Origin: Epichloe hybrida
Lineage: Eukaryota > Ascomycota > Sordariomycetes > Hypocreales > Clavicipitaceae
Reading direction: 5' to 3'
Length of the DNA stretch: 64,000 nt
Assembly: GCA_019022495.1 (NCBI GenBank)
Contig: JAFEKR010000085.1
Span: forward strand, 1-64,000
Both the position numbers and the translations under genes were made by a program. How positions within the stretch are numbered: the first letter of the stretch is position 1; each line of letters opens with the position of its first letter. The notes beneath the pieces were generated by a model, which made no database searches, was not told the origin of the DNA, and was given only the letters and a program-made list of their open reading frames with translations. Below, piece after piece: positions 44,584-57,600 of this stretch.

Positions 44584-45324
44584 ATGTCCAACCGCGCCCT
44601 CGCCCGCGACATGCAAGTCGAGTTCCAAGCCCGCTTCCAAGCCAAGCAGGCCCGCCGCGAAGCCCAAAAGGCCGCCAAGCAGGACCCCATCCTGAAGAAG
44701 CAGATCCAGGAACTCCTCAAAAAGGGCGAGACCCAAAAGGCCTATCAAAAGGCCAAGATGCTGCTCACCAAGCAGGCGCTCGCCTCGCAAATGGACCAGG
44801 TCGCCGACATGGCCGAGCTGGGCGCCGCGCAGATCCAGGCCAACAATTCCATGAACCGCATGACGCACATGATGGCCCAGAGCTCAAAGATTATGAATGT
44901 CGCGCAGAAGAATGCCGCGCCGGCAAAGGTACACACTTTGCTCTTCTTTCCCCTTTCTTTTCAGGGCCCCGATAGTGGTGACGTTGCAAAACGTGTCATG
45001 GATTGTTGTTCCCCGCTGACATTGGTTTTTTTTTTTTTTTTCGCACAGAGCCTCGGCGTCCTCGAGCAGTTCAAGGAGCAGAATGAGGAGTACGCCATGA
45101 CAAACTCCATCTACCAGGATGCCTTTGCGCAATCAACCTCGGCGCAGGTCCCCGAGGATGCTGTCCACGAACTGCTCGGCAAGCTGGCTGATGATGCGGG
45201 CATCGAGCTGAAGCAGCAGCTGAATCAGGCGACGCCTGCGGATCCGGAGCCCCAGAATAGGAATGACGTGTCGACTGAGGAGGACGAGCAGCTGCAGCAG
45301 AGATTGAGGGCGTTGCGCGCTTGA
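44584..45324 (+). CDS. did2: ESCRT-III-related protein Did2/Vps46 (CHMP1)
   Basis: This is an endosomal ESCRT-III accessory protein that recruits Vps4 and helps sort cargo into multivesicular bodies. Two exons, 44584-44928 and 45049-45324, give 206 residues, close to the yeast length. The N-terminal half is basic and helical (MQVEFQARFQAKQARREAQKAAKQD, ELLKKGETQKAYQKAKMLL), followed by NSMNRMTHMMAQSSKIMN. The C-terminal half is acidic (LEQFKEQNEEYAMTNSIYQDAF) and contains DAVHELLGKLADDAGIELK. It ends in a MIM1 Vps4-binding motif (QLQQRLRALRA). The start chosen is MSNRALARDM; an in-frame ATG 27 codons upstream lacks family sequence. The intron (120 nt) has a 16-nt T tract before the acceptor and no in-frame stop. 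The gene is convergent with ski2. Confidence 0.85.
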   Translation: MSNRALARDMQVEFQARFQAKQARREAQKAAKQDPILKKQIQELLKKGETQKAYQKAKMLLTKQALASQMDQVADMAELGAAQIQANNSMNRMTHMMAQSSKIMNVAQKNAAPAKVHTLLFFPLSFQGPDSGDVAKRVMDCCSPLTLVFFFFFAQSLGVLEQFKEQNEEYAMTNSIYQDAFAQSTSAQVPEDAVHELLGKLADDAGIELKQQLNQATPADPEPQNRNDVSTEEDEQLQQRLRALRA

Positions 45325-45741
45325 CTGTGGTTTCATGTTGTTTCTGGAGTGAAATCGGGAGTGAATCCGTCATTGCTTGGCGTTTGGAGTTGTTTCTTTT
45401 TCTTCTTGCACTTGGACGTAGAATGGAAAATATGACTGGGGCTCGGTGCTCTCCAATATGCCTTGTGTTGGCTGATGATCTACCGTGACAAGTCATCACT
45501 GGCGATGGCCTTGGCTGTCATGGGGAAATCATGGAAGAAATACTCGAACGCATATTCATCATGTCTATGTAATCCCCCCCCCAATTCACACAGGTGCATC
45601 TTTTATATCCACCCGCTGCTCAAATGCTCTGCCATGCATGCAATCATGCCCCATCCCGACATGTACCCTCGCAGCAGCCAGCCGTCAGCCGTCACCCGTC
45701 ACCCGTCAGCCGTCACCCGTCACCCGTCACCAGAAAACCCG
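45325..45741. other. Convergent 3' region with GCCGTCACCC minisatellite
   Basis: This lies between the Did2 and Ski2 stops and holds both 3' UTRs. A tandem array of GTCACCC/GTCAGCC units (about 45674-45736) ends a few bases from the ski2 stop codon. The array is short and imperfect. Confidence 0.6.
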
Positions 45742-48700
45742 CTACATGTACAAACTAGCTACAGCCGTGATATCCCTCTTGATCAGCTCCTGCGCCTCCT
45801 GCATCTTGCCATACAGTTCCGGATCTCCCACGATCCTCGCCGCGTTCTTGACCTCCCTGCACGTCTCATCCAGTCTGGTAATCGTCCTCACAATCGTGCC
45901 CTCCAGCACGTCCGTCAAGCCAGTAATGTTCTTGAAGCTCATGCCTCTCGCCCACTCGTACACCACTTCCATGAGGCCGAACCGAGGCCTGCTCGCGAAA
46001 TCGTTGGAATCGTCCGCCGACTGAATCACCTGCAGTCTCGTCTGCACACTGTTCACCTTTTCGGAAATGGCAATGATGGTGTCGCGACCTTTCTCGAGAT
46101 TGCCCGTCAGGGAGGGCTCCACGAGCGTCTTTTCCTGGAACACAAATGCCGACAGGAGAGCTGCTATCTCAGCGGGCTCAAACTCGGCGAGGACGTTGTC
46201 GAGGATGAGTTCGGTGAGGACAAGCTCGTCGCTAGAGTGTACCTCACAGGCCACTTTGCCCTTGAGCTGGATGCGCGTGGCCGAGTCGATGAAGTCGAGT
46301 TCTTCGAGGACCTGCACGCGCTGCTCGTAGTCTGGGAGAAGCTGGAGGTTTTGGTCCGAGAGAGATTGTTTCAGTTGGAAGATGTGCTCTTTGATGAGCC
46401 ATTCGTCGTGGCACATGGCGAACTTGGACTAGTTAGCTTTGCATGCATGCGCGCGGTATGAGTTGCGTTGAAAGATGAAGAATGACTGAAACGTAGACTT
46501 TACATGTTTGAGGAAACTGGGACACTTGGTCGCGGGGGAGTCCGTCACCGTCTTGACCAGCTGCATTCTCTTTTCGACCATTTCTTGGAGCGCTAGGCTC
46601 TTGATCTTTCCCATGTCTGCCTCGTCCAGGCGAGTGTCCCAGCCGGAGCAAATATCCTGTAATCGATCATAGGCTTTCTGGCCCGCATCGCCGCCCTGGA
46701 AAATCTCGGGAACTGTGCCCTTGAGAACCCATCTCGTCAAGCACTCCACGTCGCCAAGTGGCACATGCAGAACCCGAATGGGCATGCGTCGCTTGCCCTG
46801 CGGCGGCGGCGGCTTGTGCAGGTACCTCCTGAGTGCGGGGATAAAGGGCAGCTGGTCTGTTGCATCTCGGCGCTCTCGTGTGGGCTTGATTGCACATACG
46901 TGCAAGACGGGATCATCCAAGGAACCCCGCGGGCTCATGCCCTCGGACAGGAGAATGCCTACTGTTCGAATGCCTTCCCAATTGAAGACGACGAGCCGCT
47001 GTTCGGTGAACATCCTCCGTCCGAAGGTGATGCGCAAAAGGCCCTTGTATAATTCCATAGTGAGCTGCCTATAGTCTTGCGCAGCTTGGTGACATTCATC
47101 CATGGCCACGTCGCAAACTTTGCACGACTCTCGCTTGACCTTGGCGAGATCAGCCTGGGCAAGCTTGACATCCTTTTCGTGCTCGGGAAGCAACTGCTGC
47201 GTCGCGTGCTCTGAGAAGCTACGCTTGATCATCTCCTCAATCTTGAGCGCTTCGACTCGGAGGAGGTTGAGAATCATGTTGTACGTGAGTCGAAATTGAG
47301 ACCGCAGCTTGGACGGCTCGCCTAGGATCATGCTGCGCAGCTCGGCCACTGGTGGCACGTCGTTGGAGCCTCCTGGCGGGACAATGATGACAGATCCGAC
47401 GGTATCGAGGCCACGACGCCCGGCTCTGCCAGCCATCTGGGTGTACTCGCCGGGTAGCAGATTTCGGAACGAGTGTCCATCATGCTTGCGATAACCCGAG
47501 AACACGACTGTCCTCGTCGGCAAGTTGAGACCCATGGCGAATGTCTCCGTCGCAAAGAGTACTTTGACGAGGGTCTGGGCAAAGAGAATCTCCACCATTT
47601 CTTTGACAATGGGGAGCAATCCTCCATGATGAACGGCGATGCCTCTGTTCAGGAGTTCTCTCAGTCTGATGATTTGAGGCAGCAACCTATCTTCGGGCTT
47701 CAATCTCACGATAGACCTCTCGATGATCATATGGATGTGACTCTTTTCCCGGGCGGTACAAAAGTCCTGATTGCTCAGCGCGTCTGCGTTTTCCTCGCAT
47801 CGTTTCTTGGAGAAGACGAATATACAAGCCGGTAACAGCGTCTTCTTCTTCAAAAATTGAACAAGATGAACCCACAAGTTCTTGTCCTGAGCAGCAGAGG
47901 TCATGCCTCCAGCACGTCCACCGCGGCCCATATGCCCAGGGGCATGACTGGCTCGAGGAGGTCCTCCGCGACCTCTTTGCTGGCCACCTCCTCTTCCGCC
48001 ACGTTGTTGAGGGGGGCCTCCTCTCTGAGGGCCGCCTCGCTGGCCGCCTCGAGGATTTCCACCTCGCGTGGCCATTGTGTTTTGAGCCGTGGCTGACTTG
48101 TCTTTCCCTTGAGCAGCAATGTGCGCGTCCTTCCAGCCCTTTTCGATGAACTTCTTGTCCGAGTCAACAATCTTGTGAACATCCTTGCCGGCCCAGAGGT
48201 AATGCTCGAGGGGCACAGGTCGTTTCGACGTCGAAATGACGTAAATGTCCTTTTGTTTCGTCCGCCCAACCCAGGATGCGAATTCGTGAGTGTTGGGCAC
48301 CGTGGCCGAAAGAAGAATAAGTGAAATATGCTCGGGCAACATGATAATGACCTCTTCCCACACAACACCACGCTCGTAATCGTTCACATAGTGTACCTCA
48401 TCAAAGATGACATATTCAACATCGCGGATCAAATCCGCTCCTCGGTACAGCATGCTCCGCAGAATCTCCGTCGTCATGATCAGGCAGCTAGCCTCGGGAT
48501 TGATCTGCACATCTCCCGTAAGAATGCCGACCTCGTCGAATGTCTGTCGGAAGTCGCGAAACTTCTGGTTACTCAACGCCTTGATTGGAGATGTGTAGAT
48601 TGCCTTGGTCATATGCTTGGCAGCCAAAGCAATGGCATACTCGGCCACGACTGTCTTGCCTGCTGAAGTGTGTGCGGCGACGAATACCGAGTCGCCGTTT

Positions 48701-49650
48701 TCAAGATGGTATACAGCTTCCTTTTGGAAAGTGTCGAGCTCGAAGGGCCACTCTCTCGCCATGTCGGGCACCAGCTCTCGAAAGTTCGGCATGCCTTGAC
48801 TGATGTCCACCATGTGAGCCCATTCTCGCCCGGCCTTACGAGCGCTCGATGCCGCTAGCACGCCATGGGGCTCCAGAGCAGGGAACTCAACAGGCAGTAT
48901 GTCGTCGATGTCATCGACACCATCGTCACCATCCTCATCGTCGAATACTTCTCCAGAATCAGAATCACCCTTTTCCAAATCCACCTCGGTACCACGCGTC
49001 ACCTCGGCATCTTCTGGCTCCTCTTCCAATACGTTCTTCACAGCGATAGCTGCCTCCTCATCGGGTATGCTCTGCTTTTTGTTGAAGTCGATACCACGGT
49101 TCAAGCCGGGCGCTAACCGCAGGAGTCCCCCTTCGCCCAGTTGGATCACTCTGTCAAGCTTGTTTGCCTTTGCTCCTTCTTCTGGTGCATCTCCCGCGTG
49201 GATCTGATCCTCCAACGCAGCGGTAGCCTCAATGCCCTCCAGGCCTCCAGGAGCAAAAGGAAAGAATCCGGCAGCTCCACGCACAAAGTCTGCCCGATTG
49301 GCGGGTTTTCGAAGCAGACTGGTTGAGTTCTTTGCTGTGGCGCGATTATAAGGAACGGTCACATTTTTGTAGCCAGTCACCCTGCCTTCCAATCCCTGTC
49401 GAAGAAATCTTGTGACAGTCCGAGTCTGAGGAGGCGCAATCTTGAACAAGGAGGTGTAGTCGGTTTCAAATTCCCATCGCTGCTGCAGTCGGTTAAGCCA
49501 TTCGATGGAGAACTCGTGTGACGGAGTGAGAAACTTGTCCTCCAGCTGACGCTTGAGAGCTTCAGGATCCTGACTTGACTTCTTGCCAAGTGTCGGGCTG
49601 GAGAACCCATCCTCGTCCTGCGATAGCAGAACAGCATCGATCCCGGCCAT
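45742..49650 (-). CDS. ski2: Ski2 (SKIV2L) DExH-box RNA helicase of the Ski complex
   Basis: This is a cytoplasmic 3'-5' RNA helicase that with Ski3 and Ski8 feeds mRNAs to the exosome. Two exons on the minus strand, 49650-46504 and 46422-45742, give 1275 residues, near the yeast length. The join gives FLKHFAMCHDEWLIKEHI. Motifs: Walker A AHTSAGKT (326-333), DEVH box (417-420), SAT (448-450), IAVHHGGLLP (671-680) and QMAGRAGRRG (738-747). The N-terminal region FLTPSHEFSIEWLNRLQQRWEF is Ski2-specific and separates it from Mtr4. An RGG-rich insert (about 528-583) lies within the helicase core. The arch region and a C-terminal DSHCT domain (FGLMEVVYEWARGMSFKNITGLTDVLEGTIVRTITRL) complete it. The 81-nt intron near the 3' end contains a stop if retained. 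Confidence 0.93.
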
Positions 49651-50342
49651 CCTGTATATACACTGTTTTCGTTGACAGCTTCAAGGAAGTCGTCAGGTTC
49701 ATTTCAGATGACGGTCGTATGATACGTAACGTCGTCACTGCAAGTGGTGAGAAGCGCCCCCACCCTTGGCGGAAGTGGGCCAGACACTTTTTTCTCCAAT
49801 TGCCGTTTGTTGCTGTGACTGAAATGCCCTAGGCGCAAAAGCAATTGCAGTAACGCTTTCCAATACTTTTGCATCAATGCTAAACAATGTTGAACTGAGG
49901 ATGAGGGGAACAGAGAATGGGGCATGCCGTTAGTCAATATGTCATTCAACTGCCGCCTAGTTACCTAGCAGATCCGAAAAAAGCCGATTTCGGAGCCTAT
50001 TTCATGATAGATATGTAGGTGATTGGATTTCACAAACGGCCTTTAGAGACGACTGCTAAGACAGGGGCGTATGCATGACGAAAAAAAAAAAATACAAATA
50101 CAAGTCCCTTTGCCCCAATCCGTCCATCGAAAAAAAAAAAAAAAAAAAGAGATTTTACGTGCGCTGAATAGTCATCCCCAGCTCTTTCGCGGCACACTTA
50201 TTACGATGACGCTGCGCTTCCCAGCATACTTTGCAACTCAGTCTATCCCCTTCCTCGCTCTTGCTGGTCTTTCCAATAGTCTTCCTTCCCGCTGTTGAGT
50301 GTACCGTTCTCGAGCATGGCGTATTTCATCGACATGAAACCC
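49651..50342. other. Intergenic region between ski2 start and PDH E1 beta stop
   Basis: This contains the ski2 promoter and the 3' UTR of the pyruvate dehydrogenase gene. A tracts lie at 50081-50092 and 50130-50148. No other feature is supported. Confidence 0.5.
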
Positions 50343-51607
50343 TCACACGCGCAACATCTTCGCGGCGTAATCCTCAATGACCTTCTCGGTAGGGAAGCTC
50401 ATCTCCTCGAGCTTCTGGGCGTAAGGGGTGGGGACATCGGCACCGGTGACACGCTGGGCGGGGGTGTCGAGGTAATCGAAAGCGTACTCCATGGTCAGAG
50501 CAAGGATCTCTGCGCCAACACCGTAGTGAGGGAAGCCGGATTCGACGGACAAGAGACGACGGGTCTTCTTGACGGAAGCGACTATGGTCTCAATGTCGAG
50601 GGGCTTGACAGATCGTAAGTTGATGACCTCAGCCTCAACACCATAATTCTTCTTCAGGTTCTCGGCAGCGACGAGAGCCTGGCCAACACATCGGGACAGC
50701 GAAACAATGGTGAGATCCTTGCCAGAGCGCTCAACCTTGGCCTTGCCGAAAGGAAGGACAAAGTCACTCTTCTGGGCAGCTTCAGACATGGGAAAAGACT
50801 GGCCGTACATCAATTCGTTCTCGAGGACGACGACAGGGTTGGGGTCGCGGATGGCGGCCTTGAGAAGACCCTTGGCATCTTCGGCGCTCCAGGGAGAGAC
50901 GACCTTGAGGCCAGGAACGCTGCCATACCAGGCGGAGTAATCCTGGGAGTGTTGGGCACCGACACCGGAAGCGAAACCGTTGGGGCCACGGAAGGTGATG
51001 TTGCAAGGCTGGATACCGCCAGACATGTAGAGGGTCTTGCCGGCAGAGTTGACAATCTGGTCGATAGCTTGCATGGCGAAGTTGAAGGTCATGAACTCGC
51101 ACTGTTGCACATTGCACGTCAGTGGATGGAAGAGGCAAAATGCATCGGCAGTCTTGGGCGTTCAAGCCACGATGACCACAACATCATGGATAGCACAACC
51201 CAGATACTTACAATAGGGTGCAGACCGCTCAAAGCAGCACCAACGGCAAGACCACAGAAGCCGGACTCGGTAATGGGGGTATCAATAACGCGCTTATCGC
51301 CAAAACGGTCTAAAAGACCCTTGGTGACCTTGTAGGCGCCATTGTACTGAGCAACTTCCTCGCCTAGAATGAACACCTTGGGGTTGGCTTCTAGCTCCTC
51401 AGCAAGAGCCTCATTCAGGGCCTCACGGACGGTGTACTCTTTGGCACCAGCGCCCTCGGCGTATTTCCTGCTCTGCTGAGCGCCGAAGAAGACAGGGGTC
51501 GTAATGGCTCGAGGGGCCTGAGTGAAAGCGGAAGTGGCGGGAGACTTGATGGCAGCAGGTCGGCTCGAGATTGCCAGGCGGGCAGCAGGTCGGAGAAGTC
51601 GAGACAT
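50343..51607 (-). CDS. pdb1: Pyruvate dehydrogenase E1 component beta subunit, mitochondrial
   Basis: This is the beta subunit of the E1 heterotetramer that decarboxylates pyruvate with thiamine diphosphate in the mitochondrial matrix. Two exons on the minus strand, 51607-51212 and 51101-50343, give 384 residues. The join gives [30 protein letters not shown], which is the conserved order. The Arg/Ser/Ala-rich start ([19 protein letters not shown]) is a mitochondrial presequence; the mature part begins near [17 protein letters not shown]. Other signatures are [74 protein letters not shown] and the C-terminal transketolase domain [19 protein letters not shown]. The intron is 110 nt. Confidence 0.95.
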
Positions 51608-52388
51608 GGCGACTGTGTGGTGATTCGAAAAATTGTTGAGGTTTGAGGTTCGATAGAGATGCAGAGGCGTCAGACAAAAGGATTGCTGCGACTCTGAGCC
51701 ACCAATGCTGGTCGTCGCAACAATAAATTGGACGCACGCGGACTGGTCAGGGTAAGGGAAAATGAGAAGCCGCGCTGAGCCGGTTCAAGGAAGGGTTGTG
51801 AAACGGACGAAGAAGATGATGATGGTTGATGGCTTTCAATGGACCTGGCGTCGAGGGAATTTCCTTTCCGGAAGACGGCGAAACCAGCTTCCTGGTTGGT
51901 GCGCAGTTTGGCGTGGTGGGTGCGATCTCGCAAGGCTAATAAACAGCAAAGCTCAAGTTTTTTTTTACTTTTTTTTTTTTCTTTTCTTTGGGTTCTTTGG
52001 GTGCCGCCGCCGCCCACCTGCCAGGAGACAACAGAGCGTCGAGCTCTCCCCCTGGCAGGTCTGGCTCGGTCCATCTGGTTGGCTGGTCAGTCCCACCAGA
52101 GCCATTTGCGGCACTCCGTTGAATGGAGGAGCTCGGGGTGGTGTTGGCACTGGACTGTGCTGCCATGCTGCTGGGCGTTGAGCGCTGTTGCCGCTGGGTT
52201 GCACGCAATGGACCCCCTGTCTTGAAGATTCTAGCGCCGGCGCTGGCAGTTGCTGCACTGTCAGACTAGTTCTGTTGGAACTTGGGGCCAACCAGACGCT
52301 GACGGCTGACAGCTCTCACCTGAGTGACCTGACCGACCGATATTAGAGATAAGCGAGAATTTACTCCGTATTTATTGACTACTACGGA
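51608..52388. other. Intergenic region upstream of the PDH E1 beta gene
   Basis: This holds the pdb1 promoter and 5' UTR. T tracts occur near 51958-51980. Open frames on both strands across 51762-52225 have low complexity and no recognisable domain. A half copy of the dispersed TACTCCGTA motif is at about 52362-52371. Confidence 0.5.
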
Positions 52389-52845
52389 CTACATACATAC
52401 AGAGGTATATATATTCGACAGTATGTACGGACGTACACGCCATCTGACCATGCCCCCTGGTGAAGACCTGACCATACTAGCACTGCACATGCTAACCTGA
52501 CCATACCTAATAAGACTACAATACATGCCCTCCATCATGCATCTATCTCTCTGCGTTCTCCTTCCATCTTGACATGCACGGCGCGCCTCCGACAGAAGCC
52601 AAAAGCATTCCTCGCCAAAATCGGTCGTGACCGTGACAACCCCACGGTCGTTTATGTCAGAATCCTTCCATGCTCTGTGCTTGAATTTGCTGACCTGGTA
52701 TTTTTCTCCCACAACATCCGATGCATTAAAGTTTGAGATGGACAAAAAGTCGTCGGACAGCTCAGTCGACGGTGAACCGACGAGGGCGAGGCGAGGTTCA
52801 CCGTAAGAAAAGAAAAATGCGTCAGTCACATCTACCAAAGCGACC
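52389..52845 (-). pseudogene. C-terminal half of a gene split by the second retroelement
   Basis: An open minus-strand frame abuts the left LTR and reads VDVTDAFFFSYGEPRLALVG, then ELSDDFLSISNFNASDVVGEKYQV, KFKHRAWKDSDINDRGVVTV and DFGEECFWLLSEARRACQDG before stopping at 52389. The composition looks genuinely coding up to about ARRACQDGRRTQ. Its N-terminal part would be the frame at 61766-62139, on the same strand on the far side of the element. If the element and one 4-bp GACC copy are removed, the two frames are offset by one base, so an extra indel or a missed intron must be assumed. I do not recognise the protein. Confidence 0.4.
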
Positions 52846-52960
52846 TGTTGGGTGGAGAAATGGCTTAGCTAATCATGGAAGTAATAATTATGGGACCCGT
52901 CTAAGTAGCTCAGATAGTAATCAACCATCATCTTTACCCAATCATTTTAGTACCACTACA
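52846..52960 (+). repeat. Left (5') LTR of the second retroelement
   Basis: This is 115 bp, TG...CA ended, followed at once by the TGG of the primer site. It differs from the right LTR by two G-to-A changes (CTAAGTAG for CTGAGTAG; TTTAGTACC for TTTGGTACC). Confidence 0.93.
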
Positions 52961-54699
52961 TGGTGATAAGACTAGGACTTGTGTGTATTATCATCATCTT
53001 AGAACAGACTTAAAATCATCCTACGCAACCAATTATCTCCAAGAACGCGAAGGAGTTAAGACCAGCGCTGAACAAACAAGAGACAATCAAACAAAGATAA
53101 TACGAAGAGTGGCGCTTTGTGTGGAATCACTAGAGTACAGCTGAGGTTAGAAACAGGACAATAGATATATCCTAGGAGCTGCGGTTGCCTAAATAACGAA
53201 GGATAAGAGATAAGGTCTAATCCTAACTGCGGCTAGGAATGGCTTTAATTGTCAAAGCCATGATCGCTAAGGACTGCGGGACTTAAGTAATAGGTTTAAG
53301 AACTGCGGGGCTTAGACGCACTAGCTAGGAGACTAACGGAGAGGACAACTTCATATCTAACGAGAGATAGAATCTTAAATAATGCTTAAACTAGAGATCC
53401 TAAACCTTAGGAGAAGCAATTAAATTAACAAACAAACAAGACTAGAATAAGCTTAGATCACAGAGATTAGCGAGAGGGAACAATCAATTAGCGGCTTATG
53501 GTGATCGATTAGCGGGATGCCATTAGACATAGCTGCTGACATAGGAAGCTCATTCTACGCCGGACATATCAAGACAAGAGAACACTTTAAACCAATTTAA
53601 GGAACTAGAGATATTAGATTTAGAACCGAAAAACTATTCCTAGAACTTAATATTTTTAGACTTAGCGAAACGCTATTATTCCCTATAGAAAGGAATGGAC
53701 GCTAATTAAGAAACGGACACGCCCGGACAACGGAATCACTTTCTGACTTTTTAGGACCTATGGAATCGCGCTTAAAGCCAAGAAACGGGACCTAGTAGAC
53801 AGCATTTGACGGACTTAGCCATGAGGCGGTACGCACTCTAACTCTCATACAAACGAAGTATTAGATCAACTATTTTACAACTATATTTATTACTACAAAA
53901 TAATGACTGACTACCAAACTCAAATGACAAACTCAGACTACGACACTCCGTGGTGTTATAGCAGGAAAAGGCACTAGTATGGAAATGCGCAACACGGCTA
54001 GACAACGGGGTCAAACCTTGCGAGTTTAGGCAGGCTCTAACCTGTCTCTTTAATTCAAAAACCACGGTTTGCCAAGATAATCACACCGCTATAATCTAAG
54101 GGGGGCGCACGGACCACCGCCCCACTTTTAACCCACTTTTGTCTCCACAGTATCGCTTATCTAATCTTCTAATTAGCGAGTACAGTGTGGATTGTATGTC
54201 GCACTGTGCTCCTCGGTATGGAATTTGCCTTAGAATCAAAAATGGGAAGGTTCAGAGCGGCGATTATCGCGAAGTTAGAACACACCTGACCTTAGGAGTT
54301 AGGATAGGCAGAAGGAACGAGGAAGATAGCGGATAGGTTAAGGATGGTTTTTCTTAAGTTAGTGAACACTTGGTTTTTTTTTTTTTTTTCTTTAAGACTT
54401 TAGGCAACCTAATAGAAAACTTTATTGTGGCAAGTTTTGAGTTTAACCTAATTCCTCATCCTAATCAGAGTTCGCCGTGGCGTACTCCATTCTTTATTAA
54501 AAGCTCTTTCTCTTGTCCACATAGACTCTAACAATTCCCTTTATTAACCTAAGACCCTTTCCTAGCATTACTATCCACGTCACGTTCATAAATAATTCAC
54601 CGCTTAAGATTCGTACACAGGAGGATCCAATCCTAGACTTTAACTCTAAATCCAAAAGAGCTTCATCTCCGTTTTACCCAAATCCTAACCCTAAATCAC

Positions 54700-57600
54700 C
54701 CATTCCTTCGTCTAAAGTTAAAGACATTTTACCCCTCTTCCTAACTTTATTACTTTAATCTCCTAAGACTGCTAACGCTAGTAATTTAGGACAGTTAATT
54801 ACCATAAACAATATCCCGCTTCCTACAATATCATATAATGTTAGTGGAATGACTTTCTCCAGACATCCTAGAGATAGACTAGCCTAAGACTATATAGACT
54901 ACTGTCTTGCCATGGCAGCTATGGCTTGAATCCCCGATTATACCAACACTCTAGCACGTTATAACTTCACTCAAGGTTTAAGGGGAAAGGCCGCAACTTA
55001 GTACGAAGATCTAGACCACGAAGACCGCAAGTGGGAAGTTCTAAAGGACAAGTTCATGAAGAAGTTTAAGAAGCCTAATTCGCTTCTAGAGGTGGCAACA
55101 CAGTAGGAAGCTTACTGCTTCACTAGGGAAAAGGGAGAAAGCCTAAACGCCTATATCTAAAAAGCAGAACGCCTAGCGTCTAAGGTAAGGGCAGAAGTAA
55201 GATAAGTTCTATTCACAAACTTTGTAATACATATAGCAGATAGAGATTTAGATCTACAACTATAGGAGAGAGTGGCAAATCATTTGTATATAATCGACAA
55301 ATAGACACAGGGAATGGCTTCACAAGACCTCATAATATCGGATCTCAAAGTCATTTTATATGACTGTCAATCCTCTGCTTCTAAAAAAATCTCCTAGCTT
55401 AGCAAAGAGTCCAGAATGCCAGATCATTCCAACCCAGTTCACGTGTGGATGGAAGAACAAGCTAAGAGAGACAAATTAGCTAATGAAGTTCAAGCCTAGA
55501 GGGATAAAAAGATAGCAGATCTAATCCGTTAACTCAAAGCTTTCCAAGCCCAAGCCATAGGAGAACCATCCAGACCATATAGACAAACGGGACAGGGAAG
55601 ATATAACGTTAACAATCACCCCTAGTTACCTAGAAAGCTAGCAATCAAACAGACATAGGGAGATAGACAACAAGATCCTGATTTCTTTTAGTGTTTCTTA
55701 TGTGAAGAATGGGGACACATAGGGTACAACTATTCCAGCAAGGACAAATGTTCATTAGAAGATTTTGAAAGACGTTAAGAACAGTGGACCTAAGAGGGTT
55801 ATCAGATAAAGAGAGAACGTTGACAGGAGTTAGATAACTCTAACCGAATCAACTATGTTAGTGGTCTGGAAAGAGAACTAATTCCACCGCCTGGTTTCAT
55901 GCCAACACAGAGATTCATAGCACTCAATACTTCCATGCCAAACTATCAACCCCCGAGTTTTGTCCAAGAGGGAAATAAGATAGATTACACTTACGCCGCA
56001 ACCCTAGGGGATCCAAAGGGAAAAAGTTTAGAACCCGTACAGACAAGAGGGCCGGCCAGAAAGATCACAAAACCATCTAACAAGCCCGGATTGGTTTTGG
56101 ACAAACAAGCATAACAGCAAGTTAAGGAGATTCTAGACACAGAAGAAGTTAGGGAAACCCAAAACCCGTCCTCCTCCAACACAACGCGTCCGCTACAGGA
56201 AATGACTCCAGAAGAATTTAAAAGATTGCTGCCAGCTATAAGACCTTATTTGGACAGAATCATAGGACCTTCCCAGAAAACAATGACTTCGGATTTGCCT
56301 CGTGAGGTGACAATAAAAGACGCAACACCAAAGGAAACTCCCGCCCCAAAACAAAGGCTAGAGTTAGAAAAGATCAGAGCGACTAAAGAGTATTAAGTTC
56401 TAGCATTTGACTTAGGAAAACATCTTAGGAACACGACAGTTTCCATTAGCATCCTCCAGTTACTTCAGCTAGCCCCGATCATTTGACAACAACTAAGCCA
56501 TTTAATACAGTGTTGAAAAAAGACCAAGAGCGAGGGAGCAAAATCCATAATCACGAATCTCATAGAACCATTTGAAGAAGCAGTCTGGCCAACGTACAGG
56601 GCTAACTCAACCCTAGGATCGGTGAACGCTATGATTGCTTAGAACGACATTGCAAAACCAGATAGAGATGTGGCGACCACTTTAGGATACATCACGACAT
56701 ATGTTAAGGGTCACCAATGCGATTCAGTTCTAATTAATAGAGGATCCAGTGTTAAACTAGTGAGCGAAAACTTCCTGACAAAATTTAGGTTCGCAGCAGT
56801 ACAACTCAGGGAAAAGCGATACATTCGGATGGCAAACAACGTGGAATATCCGATTACCTACTACGCCTACTTGCAAGTTATCGCTAGGGGAATCCTAGCT
56901 CTGGTAAAATGTTACGTTATGCCGGTTCAACAAGACTAGGATGTTTTATTAGGCAAAGTCTAGCTAAGAAGAATAGAAGCTATCGAATATCATGCGGAAG
57001 ATAAGTTAACAATCAAAGGAGCAAATGGAGTCACTTAGACTCTACCACTTTATCCATGCCCGGATTTATTTCAGAAGTCTAACAAACAAGGTCAACTTCC
57101 TAAGAGAACTAGACCTAAGGAGCCCGTAAAGTTCATAGAAGATAATCAAGAAATCTTAGAAGAAGTGGAAGAAATCTTAAGAGGGATGAACATAGAGATC
57201 CGCAAACAAACTAACGAGGAGGACTCGAAAAAATAAGAACCGCGGATGATATCGCTAGCAATTATTCGCGGGATCAGTTATTTGATCCAATATCGCCAGA
57301 TAAAGAAGAAATAAGCTCCAAACGAGAGATAAGCGAAACTCAGACACGACATATACATTAGAAGGAGGGAACATTAGAAGGACGTGATACGAAAACCAGA
57401 AATAAAGAATTGCTATCTAAGATAGACCAAGAAGAACAGGAAGTATTTATAAACAGCAAGAGAACCGAAACCAGAATGGGAATAATAGACACATAAGAGA
57501 ATAAACTAGAGGAGGAGGAAATAAGGACTAAAACAGAAACAGAAGATAATCCGTTATTAGGAAGATGCAAATCAACTCCAATCTCAAACGCCATGATCCT

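Noticed and set aside
45463..46461. 332-codon plus-strand frame
   Set aside because: Antisense of the Ski2 DSHCT-encoding exon; the minus strand has the conserved domain.
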